From the NCBI RefSeq assembly GCF_900129425.1, contig NZ_LT670817.1, forward strand, positions 1,054,001 to 1,118,000: a stretch of DNA of 64,000 nt, in the 5' to 3' direction. Shown here piece by piece: positions 35,772 to 43,800 of the stretch (positions are counted from its first letter, which is position 1; each line of letters starts with the position of its first letter). The notes under the pieces were generated by a model. That model did no database searches, was not told where the DNA came from, and saw nothing but the letters and a program-made list of their open reading frames with translations. Position numbers and translations under genes: made by a program. This DNA is from Bradyrhizobium erythrophlei (GTDB taxonomy: Bacteria > Pseudomonadota > Alphaproteobacteria > Rhizobiales > Xanthobacteraceae).

Positions 35772-37640
35772 TCACCAGAAGAAAGTAGTTCCGGCCACAA
35801 TCGCGCTGTTGTGGATTCTTTGACCGATCTGGTTTTCGGCTGTCGTGTAGACGTACTCAGCCTGCAGGTTGACCCACTTCGTCAGCTTGTAGCGGGCGAA
35901 GCCGATCCAGGACGAGTTGTCTTTGACGAGGCAACTTGTCCCTGCCGATGTGTTTGGCGGCATTGGTGAACCTAGCGGGCCTGTTGATGTGCATTGCTCG
36001 AACACGAAGGTGTTGTCGACTGCATTGGCCGTTTCTAAGCGGCTCACGCCCCAGCTGCCGCCAACAGTGAGAACGTTGTTAAACGTATAGGCAGCCTGCA
36101 AGTATCCGCCGTCGGACCTGCGAGCATCGCCAAATGCATCGATTCCGTTGAAGAAGAGACCCGTGGTGCCGACGGCTTTGCCGGTGTAGCCGTAGGCGAC
36201 GAAATTCCATCCCCACAGGTCGAGCATGGCGAACCCGTCCACGGCCCAAGAGTCGACGACAGCATTGGGATTCAATACTGGTGAAGCTAAACCCGAACCA
36301 GTTACGACGGGATTCAACACACAAAGTCCGCCAGACAAGTTGGCACCCGTGCAGTCAGCCAGCTGCCTCTGCCAAAGCCCGCTGGTTGAAAGAGTCAGCT
36401 TGGTATCAGGCGAAAAGGCGTTCACGTATGACAGCTTGCCCTGGACCATAGGCGCATCATGTCCGGTGAACAGCGCGTTGGTCGTCGGGTCGCCGCTCGA
36501 GGCGCTCACGAGGCAGGGGACGGCGGTGCAGCCGGAGCCTGTTGCCGTAACCGCCGCAAAAAATGGGTTCGTGGCGTGTGTGTCTAATGGCGTCATCACA
36601 CTAACATAGCCCGTGAACCCGCCGATGGTCGGACTTTTGTAGGTGATCTGAGGAATCCAATCGGCGTAGATATAGCCAAGTCCGATCCGGCCAAGCGAGG
36701 TGTTGCTGGGCGCGGCGTTGTCTGGCACCGACCCAACGCCGAACAGAGTAAGATCGTTGAGGATGGCATCGGAAGCGAAGAGGCCGATGTCGCGACCGAC
36801 CTTGACCGTGCCCCAGGTGGGGGTCCCAATCGTGCCATAGAACTGGCGAAAGTCGATGCCCGGGGTACCGAGACCGATCGGCGAGCCGCTGCTGTTGGCA
36901 TTTGCGGCCTGGGGAAACACATCGTTGCCGGCGGTATAAACACCCAAATAGGCGCCGATATCCATGCCCGCTTGATGGGTGGCAAGGCTGAGTTGAATTG
37001 AACTCGGCAACAAGCCGGCCCGGATGGCAGCGGCGTTATGTGGATCGGCGTTGGCCAAGCCGCCCGTGATAGTCGGCGCAGCAGGGTTCTTGTCCGGGAA
37101 ATTTTCTACACCGAAGAAGTCGAGGTCGCCCTTGGTGCAGATATCCACTTCACCGACGCGAATGCCGATGCAATTAGGAAGAACGGTCACGTATTCGACC
37201 GGAGACTTGAGCGCTTTCGTCGGTACCGCTTCGTCGGCCGCGCTCAACGTCATTGCGCGCGTTTGGGCCTCCGTCAGAGTATTGTTCGACGCCGGCTGGC
37301 CATTGGCTTGCGCCACCGCATTGCGACCGGTCGCAGGCTTGGGCGCGGCTTCCACTGCGCGGAGCTTCGCCTCCGCTTCGCGAGCCTTAGCTTCCGCTTC
37401 GCGGGCTCTTGTTTCCGCGGCCTGCAGTTTTTGAGCGCTATTTTTCGCTTCGACCTGTTGGCGCGCTTTGATATTATCGTATTCCGAGGGAGTGATAGCT
37501 CCCTTCGCCTTCAGCAGATCGAGCAGAGCGTTCGTGGTTTCGTCCGCTCTAGCGTGCGACCATGCCAACGTCAGCGCAGAAAACGCACATACTGCGCATA
37601 AACGGTTGATGGTACTTGCCATCTGCTGCGGGAAGTTCAT
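35772..37640 (-). CDS. outer-membrane porin with N-terminal coiled coil
   Basis: 622 residues from ATG 37640, with GGGAGGGG upstream; a longer in-frame start at 37919 lacks an RBS and would bury the signal peptide. A signal peptide (about residues 1-32, ending HARA) is followed by a helical linker (AQKLQAAETRAREAEAKARE, about residues 65-90) that should form a coiled coil. Then comes a beta-barrel domain with alternating hydrophobic strands (GTVKVGRDIGLFASDAIL, LGRIGLGYIYADW), ending in Phe-Phe-Trp, as in outer-membrane proteins. Probably a general or carbohydrate porin with the coiled coil as a trimerising or peptidoglycan-facing part. Confidence 0.85.
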   Translation of the reverse strand: MNFPQQMASTINRLCAVCAFSALTLAWSHARADETTNALLDLLKAKGAITPSEYDNIKARQQVEAKNSAQKLQAAETRAREAEAKAREAEAKLRAVEAAPKPATGRNAVAQANGQPASNNTLTEAQTRAMTLSAADEAVPTKALKSPVEYVTVLPNCIGIRVGEVDICTKGDLDFFGVENFPDKNPAAPTITGGLANADPHNAAAIRAGLLPSSIQLSLATHQAGMDIGAYLGVYTAGNDVFPQAANANSSGSPIGLGTPGIDFRQFYGTIGTPTWGTVKVGRDIGLFASDAILNDLTLFGVGSVPDNAAPSNTSLGRIGLGYIYADWIPQITYKSPTIGGFTGYVSVMTPLDTHATNPFFAAVTATGSGCTAVPCLVSASSGDPTTNALFTGHDAPMVQGKLSYVNAFSPDTKLTLSTSGLWQRQLADCTGANLSGGLCVLNPVVTGSGLASPVLNPNAVVDSWAVDGFAMLDLWGWNFVAYGYTGKAVGTTGLFFNGIDAFGDARRSDGGYLQAAYTFNNVLTVGGSWGVSRLETANAVDNTFVFEQCTSTGPLGSPMPPNTSAGTSCLVKDNSSWIGFARYKLTKWVNLQAEYVYTTAENQIGQRIHNSAIVAGTTFFW

Positions 37641-37989
37641 AGCCCCTCCCAAGAAAACCGTTTTGATTTGAGTATCACAGCGCCGTCGCGAGCTATCGGA
37701 CAGGCGCTCGACTCGAACCGGCAATATTAACAACGCGGAACGCCAAAGCGGGGGCGGCTTCCAGCAGCGTGTCACAGCCCAAGCAGGACGAGAGATGCGT
37801 TGATTGCTCTCTGCCCAATTCCCCGACTTCCGAAAAAGATGCCAGCGCTCACCCGTGCTGACACCTCTAGAGGCCCAGAAGCCAGCGGTGATGGTAACCT
37901 GACTCCGCGGAGCTCGCATCAGAAATGAAAGGTGTCAACATATTTCTGGGCATCGTGTGACTCAAAAGACACAAAGCTTTATTTATTTG
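37641..37989. other. upstream region of the porin gene
   Basis: About 350 bases between the porin gene and the transposase remnant. It should hold the porin promoter and leader. No ORF of interest and no clear operator found by eye. Confidence 0.4.
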
Positions 37990-38240
37990 ATCAAGCGTTT
38001 GGCGGAATGGATCGCAAACCAGATGACAGAAGCCTGCGGATGGGAACAGCTTCCCCGCTATCTGGATCCGCGATCGGGATGGCGCGTATGGTGAAGTTTT
38101 CATCCGGCGGATTCGATCAATGGGCATTCGCGATCAGCCGACATCGCCGCGTTCCCCATGGCAAAACGGATACGCCGAACGCCTGATCGGTTCGATCCGA
38201 CGGGAATGCCTTGACCACGTTGTCGTGCTCGGCGAGGCGG
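37990..38240 (+). pseudogene. IS481-type transposase remnant, catalytic part
   Basis: Reading plus-strand frames gives LAEWIANQMTEACGWEQLPRYL, then after a one-base shift IRDRDGAYGEVFIRRIRSMGIRDQ, and SPWQNGYAERLIGSIRRECLDH. This is the DDE integrase core (D of RDRD, E of AERLIGS) of the same family as the fragment at 33893-34470, but in the opposite orientation. It stops after VVVLGEA and is followed by an inverted tail fragment. Not functional. Confidence 0.85.
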
Positions 38241-38258
38241 TGTTGTGCCTGTCGACAA

Positions 38259-38325
38259 TCAAATCCGGACATATTGGTGGTGCAGCCCGCCGAGAATTGG
38301 GCGGCAAAGAAGATCCAAGATTGCC
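38259..38325 (-). pseudogene. inverted C-terminal tail of IS481-type transposase
   Basis: On the minus strand the sequence encodes LCRPILGGLHHQYVRI followed by a TGA at 38259-38261, the typical end of IS481-like transposases. It lies directly after the plus-strand core fragment but faces the other way, so the two cannot be one intact copy. It is about 40 bases from the tRNA 3' end. Confidence 0.7.
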
Positions 38326-38362
38326 TGAAGCGGGTTGGGCATCGGTACACATCCAGCGAACG

Positions 38363-38438
38363 TGGTGGGCCCGGCAGGACTCGAACCTGCAACCAGACCG
38401 TTATGAGCGGCCGGCTCTAACCATTGAGCTACAGGCCC
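38363..38438 (-). tRNA. tRNA with CAU anticodon, probably tRNA-Ile(k2C)
   Basis: 76 bases including an encoded CCA. The acceptor stem GGGCCTG pairs with CGGGCCC, the anticodon stem GGCCG with CGGTC, and the T stem GCAGG with CCTGC around TTCGAGT. The anticodon loop is C-T-C-A-T-A-A, giving CAU. This body matches the lysidine-modified isoleucine tRNA of alphaproteobacteria better than either methionine tRNA; elongator Met is the alternative. It marks the border between the lower-GC EPS region and the high-GC region, a common site of island integration. Confidence 0.92.
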
Positions 38439-38556
38439 CGCCGGAACTGGCGCGCAAGCGCCAGGCAACGGTGCCGACACCCCTTACAATGCGGCTCGCG
38501 ATCCGGCAATGCCGGGCTGCCGATCGGTAATTCGACGTTAGTGGACGTTAGTCATC

Positions 38557-38656
38557 GTCATTCCGGGATGGTCCGAAGGACCAGACCTCAGATGCGCAAT
38601 TGCGCATCGGGGAATCTCGAGATTCCGGGTTCGCGCTTCGCGCGCCCCGGAATGAC
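38557..38656. repeat. REP-like palindromic intergenic repeat
   Basis: A 100-base unit bounded by GTCATTCCGGG and CCCCGGAATGAC, holding successive perfect palindromes: GGTCCGAAGGACC, GATGCGCAATTGCGCATC, GGAATCTCGAGATTCC and GCGCTTCGCGC. Such mosaic repeats are abundant between genes in Bradyrhizobium-type genomes. It lies 15 bases after the stop of the Bug-type receptor gene and could act as a transcription terminator or mRNA stabiliser. Confidence 0.75.
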
Positions 38657-38671
38657 ATATCAAAGCAACGC

Positions 38672-39649
38672 TCACTCCACCGACACCCCGGCAAACTCCA
38701 CCACCTTGCGCCACTTGTCGGTTTCGTCGGAAATCAGCTTGCCGAACTCGGCCGGCGTCATCGGCTTCGGGATGCCGCCGGCATCGGTCAGCCGCGCGAC
38801 CAGCTTGGGATCCTTCAGCGCCTCGCCGACCGCCTTGTTGAGGATATCGACGATCTCGGGCGGCGTGCCCCTGGGCGCGGAGATGCCGTAGAACCCGACC
38901 GACTCGAATCCCGGCACGGTCTCGGCGATGGCGGGGACATCCGGGACTCCGGGCCAGCGCTGCGGCGAGGTGACGCCGAGCGCGCGCACGGTGCCGGCGC
39001 GCGACTGTTCCAGCGCCGACGGCAAATTGTCGAAGATCAGCTGCACCTTGTTGGAAATGATGTCGGGAAAGGCGATCGCCGATCCGCGATAGGGCACGTG
39101 CACCATCTCGCATTTGGTCATTGCCTTGAACAATTCGCCGGACATGTGCACCGAGGTGCCGTAGCCCGACGAGGCATAGGAAACCTTGCCCGGATTGGCC
39201 TTGCAGTAGTCGATGAACTCCTGGACGGTTTTGACCGGCATGGCGTTCGACACCACGAGCATGTTGGTCAGCTGCATGATGCTGGCGACCGGCACAGTGT
39301 CGCGCATGAAATCATAGGACAAATGCTTGTAGAGCGAGGTCGAGATCGCGTTGTTGGGCGCGACGAACAGCAGCGTGTAACCGTCCGGCGGCGAATTGAT
39401 TGCGGCTCCCGCGGCGATATTGCCGCCGGAGCCGGCGCGATTTTCCACCACGAACTGCTGGCCGAAATGCTCCGACAGCCACTGGCTCATGATCCGCGCC
39501 ACGATATCGACCGGGCCGCCGGCGGCGAAACCGATCAGCCACCGCACCGGGCGGTTCGGATAATCGGCCGCCGATGACGGCGCGATGCCGGCCATAAGGC
39601 CCAGAAGGCAGACCAGCCCCGTTATCGCCGCGCGCCCTAATCCAGTCAT
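38672..39649 (-). CDS. Bug/TctC-family solute-binding protein
   Basis: 325 residues from ATG 39649 with GGAGGAAGC seven bases upstream. A signal peptide (about residues 1-28, ending SSAA) is followed by YPNRPVRWLIGFAAGGPVD, the family's N-terminal signature, and later QFVVENRAGSGGNIA and VPYRGSAIAFPDIISN. This is a periplasmic receptor of the tripartite tricarboxylate family, binding carboxylates or similar small ligands. No TctA/TctB membrane genes are present, as is usual for the many orphan Bug proteins of these bacteria. Ligand unknown. Confidence 0.92.
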   Translation of the reverse strand: MTGLGRAAITGLVCLLGLMAGIAPSSAADYPNRPVRWLIGFAAGGPVDIVARIMSQWLSEHFGQQFVVENRAGSGGNIAAGAAINSPPDGYTLLFVAPNNAISTSLYKHLSYDFMRDTVPVASIMQLTNMLVVSNAMPVKTVQEFIDYCKANPGKVSYASSGYGTSVHMSGELFKAMTKCEMVHVPYRGSAIAFPDIISNKVQLIFDNLPSALEQSRAGTVRALGVTSPQRWPGVPDVPAIAETVPGFESVGFYGISAPRGTPPEIVDILNKAVGEALKDPKLVARLTDAGGIPKPMTPAEFGKLISDETDKWRKVVEFAGVSVE

Positions 39650-39778
39650 GAAACGCTTCCTCCAAAATGTTTTTTTGAGCCCGTTCGCACATGCTTTCAT
39701 ACAAATCGGAATTTGCCTACATTGCCGTTTGCCGACTATCTTCCCCTGGTCCGCACGTCAGTTGCTTGAGGGCAGTCA

Positions 39779-40744
39779 ATGAATATCGCTCGGGTCGTTT
39801 GCGCCGGCGTCCTGTTGCTGGCGGGCAGCGCTGCGGCGCAACAGGGAGGCGAGGCCATTCAAAAGACCACGATTAAGCTGGGCACGGCGACGCCGGGCGG
39901 CGGTTTCCCGCTCTACGGCAACAACTTTGCCGAAATCATGAATGCGGCCGATCCGACGCTTCTGATCGAGCCGCGCAACACCAAGGGCAGCAACGAGAAT
40001 ATTCCGCTGCTGGAGAAGGGCGAGCTCGATATCGGCCTGGTCGCGGGCGAGCCTTCTTACGAAGCCTTCATGGGGATCGGGCGGCCTCGCACCAACGTCA
40101 AGATCCTGACCGCGATCTATTCGAACCCGGGCATGTTCGTGGTGCGCGCGGACAGCCCGTACAAGACCATTCGCGATCTCGTCGGCAAGCCGATCGCGTT
40201 CGGTGCGAAGGGATCCGGTCTTCCGATCCTGTCACGCTACATGCTGGATGGGCTCGGACTAAAGCAGGACGAGGATTTCAAGGCGATCTATCTCGACCAT
40301 GCCGGTGACGGCCCGGCGATGGTGCTCGATGGGCGCGTAGCCGCGCTGTGGGGCGCCGGCATCGGCTGGCCCGGATTTGGGGCCGTGGCGGCAAGCCCCG
40401 GCGGCGCCCGGTTTATCGCGCCCGACGCCGACGAGATCGCGTACATCAGGGCCAAACATGCGTTTCTCAAGCCGCTGACCGTGCCGGCCGGCAGCTATCC
40501 CGGCCAGAACAGTCCGATCAATTCGGTCGGCTCATGGAGTTTTGTACTGGCGCGCGCGAGTTTGCCCGACGACGTCGCTTACCGGCTGGCGCGCACGCTG
40601 CATGGCGCCGAAACCGCGCTGTGTGCCAAACTCGCGCAGGCCTGCGAGACCACCGCCGCGAACACGGTCGCCGCGGCGCCGAGCCTCGATCTGATCCATC
40701 CCGGCGTGCTCAGGTATCTGCGGGAGATTGGGGTGGTGAAGTAA
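39779..40744 (+). CDS. TAXI-family TRAP transporter solute-binding protein
   Basis: 321 residues from ATG 39779 (GAGGG upstream). A signal peptide (about 1-20, ending GSAAA) precedes IKLGTATPGGGFPLYG, the TAXI-family opening that gives the family its name, then ELDIGLVAGEPSYEA and FGAKGSGLPILSRYML. A periplasmic receptor for a TRAP transporter, thought to bind small organic acids such as glutamate or succinate-like compounds. No TRAP membrane gene is near. Convergent with the LivK-type receptor and separated from it by a hairpin repeat. Confidence 0.88.
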   Translation: MNIARVVCAGVLLLAGSAAAQQGGEAIQKTTIKLGTATPGGGFPLYGNNFAEIMNAADPTLLIEPRNTKGSNENIPLLEKGELDIGLVAGEPSYEAFMGIGRPRTNVKILTAIYSNPGMFVVRADSPYKTIRDLVGKPIAFGAKGSGLPILSRYMLDGLGLKQDEDFKAIYLDHAGDGPAMVLDGRVAALWGAGIGWPGFGAVAASPGGARFIAPDADEIAYIRAKHAFLKPLTVPAGSYPGQNSPINSVGSWSFVLARASLPDDVAYRLARTLHGAETALCAKLAQACETTAANTVAAAPSLDLIHPGVLRYLREIGVVK

Positions 40745-40806
40745 AGAGGCGAATAGCGAGTAGCGAGTAGAAAATGATTCGCTATTCGCCACTCGCCATT
40801 CGCTCA
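40745..40806. repeat. hairpin-forming repeat between convergent receptor genes
   Basis: The sequence GCGAATAGCGAGTAGCGAGT is answered by CGCTATTCGCCACTCGCCA, giving a long imperfect stem with an AT-rich loop. It fills the whole 62-base gap between two convergent genes, so it may terminate transcription in both directions. The internal near-direct repeats suggest a mobile repeat family. Confidence 0.6.
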
Positions 40807-40808
40807 CT

Positions 40809-42023
40809 TCACTTCTTCACCATCGGACACGCCGGATCGGGCGGGCCGAACGCGTCCTCGCCCGGAATCTTCGCGAGGACCTTGTAATAGTCCCACGGAT
40901 ATTTGGACTCTTCCGGCTTCTTGACCTCGACCAGCATGAGGTCGTGAACCATCAGATTGTCCTCGCGCAGTCTGCCGTTGCGGGCAAAGAAATCCTCGAT
41001 CGGCTTCTCGCGCATCTTCGCCGCCACCTTGAGCGGCTCGTCGGTGCCGCTGTCCTTGACGGCGTTGAGGTAGTGCACGACCGAGGAATAGACGCCGGCC
41101 TGCCACATCGTCGGCATCCGGTTCATCTTGGCGAAGTAACGCTTCGACCATTCGCGGGTCTTGTCGTCCATGTCCCAGTAGAACGAGGTCGTCAGCATCA
41201 GGCCCTGCGCGGCCGGAAGACCGAGCGAATGAATATCGGTGATCAGCGCCAGCAGCGCGGCCATCTGCTGGCCACCCTTCAAGACGCCGAATTCGCCGGC
41301 GGTCTTGATCTCGTTGATGTTGTTGGGCGGGCCACCGGCGATGCCGATGATCTTGGCCTTGGAGGCCTGGGCCTGCAGGATGAACGACGACAAATCGGGG
41401 GTGGCGAACGGCGGCCGCACCGCGCCGATCACCTTGCCGCCGTTCTTGAGGATCACGGCGGAGGCGTCTTTTTCCAGCGAGTGGCCGAACGCATAGTCGT
41501 CGGTGATGAAGAACCAGCTGTCGCCGCCGCGCTTGACCACCTCCTGTGCGGTGCCGACCGCGAGCGCGCGGGTGTCGAACACCCACTGGATCGCATAGGG
41601 CGAACAGAACTTGCCGTGGAAATCGGCTGCCCCGGTCGAATGCGCGATGAACATCTTCTTCTTTTCGTTGGCGATGTTCTGCACCGCGAGCCCGACCGCC
41701 GATACCGGCACGTCGACGATCAGGTCGACCTGTTCGGTGTCGTACCAGCGCCGCGCGATGCCGGCGCCGATATCGGGCTTGTCCTGATGGTCGCCGACGA
41801 TCACGCTGATCGGCTTGCCCAGCACCTTGCCGCCGAAATCGTCCACCGCCATTTGCGCGGCGGTCACCGAGCCCTGGCCGGTGGGCGTCGACGCCGGCCC
41901 GTTCATGTCGGTGAGAACGCCGATCTTGACCATGTCGTCGGAGATTTGGGCCAGGGCGGCCGGCGACGACAGCATCGCGGCCGCGAACGCCCCGAGCACG
42001 GATATGGTTCTGGCTGAAATCAC
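40809..42023 (-). CDS. LivK-type branched-chain amino-acid ABC transporter substrate-binding protein
   Basis: 404 residues from GTG 42023, selected because GGGAGGACATCT lies just before it; the longer frame to 42104 has no RBS. Signal peptide about 1-25 (ending ALA before QIS). The mature protein opens with VKIGVLTDMNGPAS, the type I periplasmic-binding fold signature. GDHQDKPDIGAGIARRW and AVGLAVQNIA also fit the Peripla_BP_6 family. Such receptors bind amino acids, amides, urea or aromatic compounds; the ligand is not readable. No permease or ATPase gene is next to it. Confidence 0.9.
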   Translation of the reverse strand: MISARTISVLGAFAAAMLSSPAALAQISDDMVKIGVLTDMNGPASTPTGQGSVTAAQMAVDDFGGKVLGKPISVIVGDHQDKPDIGAGIARRWYDTEQVDLIVDVPVSAVGLAVQNIANEKKKMFIAHSTGAADFHGKFCSPYAIQWVFDTRALAVGTAQEVVKRGGDSWFFITDDYAFGHSLEKDASAVILKNGGKVIGAVRPPFATPDLSSFILQAQASKAKIIGIAGGPPNNINEIKTAGEFGVLKGGQQMAALLALITDIHSLGLPAAQGLMLTTSFYWDMDDKTREWSKRYFAKMNRMPTMWQAGVYSSVVHYLNAVKDSGTDEPLKVAAKMREKPIEDFFARNGRLREDNLMVHDLMLVEVKKPEESKYPWDYYKVLAKIPGEDAFGPPDPACPMVKK

Positions 42024-42134
42024 AGATGTCCTCCCATTGCGATCAGGCGCATTGGCCGTATTGCTTGGCCGGGAGCTTAGCTCAGCCGGCCGCTGTTCTT
42101 GCAATTATCTAGAGCCGCCGTCAAACCAAGCCGA

Positions 42135-43025
42135 TCAAGCCGCGAACCGGATTTGGCCGGCGGGCGCCGGATCGTAACCGCTGAGCTCGGCGGCGCGCTG
42201 CTTCAGTCGTTTCTGCCCCAGAAAGCCGACCAGCGCCTGAATCGACGGCTTGAAATAGCTGCGCTGCCGCATCAGCAGATCGAAGTTCTCCGACAGCAGC
42301 GGTACAAAATCGAGCCCCGCCGACTTGGCCGCGGCACGGGTGGCGATGCCGCAGTCGGCGTTGCCGGCGCGGATCGTGGCTGCCAGATCGGGACCGGTGA
42401 GGCAGGGCGGATCGAGCCGGCGCAGTTCCTTATGACCGGCGCCGGCGCGCGCCAGCAACACTTCGAGCAGCATCTGCGCCCCGGCGCCGGGCTGCCTGAC
42501 CGCCATCTGTGCGCCGGACGCAAGAACGTCGGCCATGCTGTGCAGTTGTTTCGGATTGCCGGGGGGCAGCAGAAGGCCCTGTTCGCGCCGCGCCAGTCCG
42601 ACCAGCACGGCGTCATGCAGTCCCGGTGTGGCACGTACGGCCGAGACATTGGCGTCGGAGGCCGAATCGGCCTCGCTGTGGAAATGGACGGCCGCAGCGA
42701 TCACCTCGCCCTGTCGCAGGCGCTCGACGCCGCGCGCGGTGCCTTCGGTCAGCGACGCGAGACCGGAGCCGGATTCGCGCAAGGCCCATTCCAGCAGATC
42801 GTCCTGGCTGCCGCCGACGATGGGCGGAGGGTCCGCAGCAACCATGCCGGCCGGCCGCACCAGCCCTGAAAGTATCCAGAGATCCAGCTCGTGACGTGGA
42901 AACAGCCACTTGCCGGCCACCTTGCTGCAGGGGATCGCGCCTGATGTCACCAGTTCATAGAGCTTGCGCTCGCCAAGCCGCACATAATCAGCAGCCTCGC
43001 TGGTGGTCAAAAACTCCATCTGCAT
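42135..43025 (-). CDS. excisionase-type HTH regulator with PBP-like ligand domain
   Basis: 296 residues from ATG 43025; ATG 43019 is nearly equal. The N-terminal about 55 residues form a MerR/excisionase-type HTH (FLTTSEAADYVRLGERKLYELV, GKWLFPRHELD). The rest is a PBP-superfamily domain: GSQDDLLEWAL, VGLARREQGLLLPPGNP, RQPGAGAQMLLEVLL and AGNADCGIATRAAA. The same kind of domain forms the C-terminus of the MoeA fusion at 53447-55408. It is divergent from the tungstate transporter genes, which strongly suggests it controls them in response to tungstate, molybdate or cofactor. It differs from ModE, which uses a LysR-like HTH and MOP domains. Confidence 0.82.
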   Translation of the reverse strand: MQMEFLTTSEAADYVRLGERKLYELVTSGAIPCSKVAGKWLFPRHELDLWILSGLVRPAGMVAADPPPIVGGSQDDLLEWALRESGSGLASLTEGTARGVERLRQGEVIAAAVHFHSEADSASDANVSAVRATPGLHDAVLVGLARREQGLLLPPGNPKQLHSMADVLASGAQMAVRQPGAGAQMLLEVLLARAGAGHKELRRLDPPCLTGPDLAATIRAGNADCGIATRAAAKSAGLDFVPLLSENFDLLMRQRSYFKPSIQALVGFLGQKRLKQRAAELSGYDPAPAGQIRFAA

Positions 43026-43051
43026 TTGTATGCATATTTTTATGCTTGTAT
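43026..43051. promoter_or_regulatory. operator-like element between regulator and tup genes
   Basis: The plus strand has two TTGTAT copies (43026-43031 and 43046-43051) exactly 20 bases apart. Between them is a small inverted repeat, GCATA-TTTT-TATGC (43032-43045). It lies immediately before the regulator start and about 55 bases before tupB, a fitting place for autoregulation. It does not resemble the ModE box. Function inferred. Confidence 0.4.
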
Positions 43052-43105
43052 TCAATCAATTGACAGTTGTGTAATTCTTGCCGCACCAAGCGGGCGGAGG
43101 CGGAG

Positions 43106-43798
43106 ATGTCGAGCCAACTCAGCGCCTGGCAACTGATCATCACTGGCGATGCCGCGCTGTTTGCGATCGTGGGGCTTTCGCTAGCGGTCAGCCTTTCCGC
43201 GGTCGCGCTGGCCGCCATCGCAGGCATGCCGCTCGGTGCGCTGCTGGCGCTGACCCGGTTTCCCGGGCGGTCGGTTTTGGTGGTGCTGCTCAATGCCTTG
43301 ATGGGATTGCCGCCGGTGGTGGTTGGACTGGCGGTTTATCTTTTGCTGTCGCGGTCCGGGCCGCTCGGGGAACTCGGCATTCTGTTCACGCCATCGGCGA
43401 TGGTGATCGCCCAGACCATCCTGATCGTCCCGATCATCGCGGCGCTGACGCGACAGACCGTCGAAGACCTCTGGGCCGAGTATCGCGACGAACTGACCGC
43501 GATGGATGTCGGTCCGGCCAGCCGGATGATGACGCTGCTGTGGGATGCGCGCTACAGCCTGGTCACGGCGCTGCTGGCGGGCTTTGGTCGCGCCGCGGCC
43601 GAGGTCGGCGCGGTCATGATCGTCGGCGGCAATATCGACGGCTTTACCCGCACCATGACCACGGCGATCTCGCTGGAGACCTCCAAGGGCAATCTGCCGC
43701 TGGCGATGGGACTGGGGCTCATTCTTGTCGCGATCGTGCTTGCGATCAACGCCGCCGCATGGGGCACCCGGGTCTGGTCCGAGCGGCACGCGGGCTGA
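43106..43798 (+). CDS. tupB: tungstate ABC transporter permease
   Basis: 230 residues from ATG 43106 with GGAGG five bases upstream. About five or six hydrophobic segments, and the cytoplasmic binding-protein-dependent transport loop: YRDELTAMDVGPASRMMTLLWDARYSLVTALLAGFGRAAAEVGAVMIVGGN (abridged pattern E-x-x-x-M-x-x-G). This is the TupB/WtpB-type permease. The substrate is assigned from its partners: the downstream ATPase and the receptor with the TTSTQDSGLF motif. The next gene begins two bases after its stop. An inner-membrane protein. Confidence 0.88.
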   Translation: MSSQLSAWQLIITGDAALFAIVGLSLAVSLSAVALAAIAGMPLGALLALTRFPGRSVLVVLLNALMGLPPVVVGLAVYLLLSRSGPLGELGILFTPSAMVIAQTILIVPIIAALTRQTVEDLWAEYRDELTAMDVGPASRMMTLLWDARYSLVTALLAGFGRAAAEVGAVMIVGGNIDGFTRTMTTAISLETSKGNLPLAMGLGLILVAIVLAINAAAWGTRVWSERHAG

Positions 43799-43800
43799 CG

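Noticed and set aside
37641..37919. 93-residue N-terminal extension of the porin
   Set aside because: It has no RBS and would put the signal peptide inside the protein. ATG 37640 has a strong RBS.
38120..38530. 136-residue plus-strand ORF across the tRNA
   Set aside because: Only its first part is transposase-like. The rest is the tRNA complement, so it is not a gene.
40804..41586. 260-residue minus-strand ORF in a second frame of the LivK-type gene
   Set aside because: Frame shadow of the receptor gene, Arg/Gly/Gln-rich, no motif.
43078..43800. N-terminal extension of the tup ATPase
   Set aside because: It would overlap the whole permease gene in another frame. The protein starts properly at ATG 43801, two bases after tupB.
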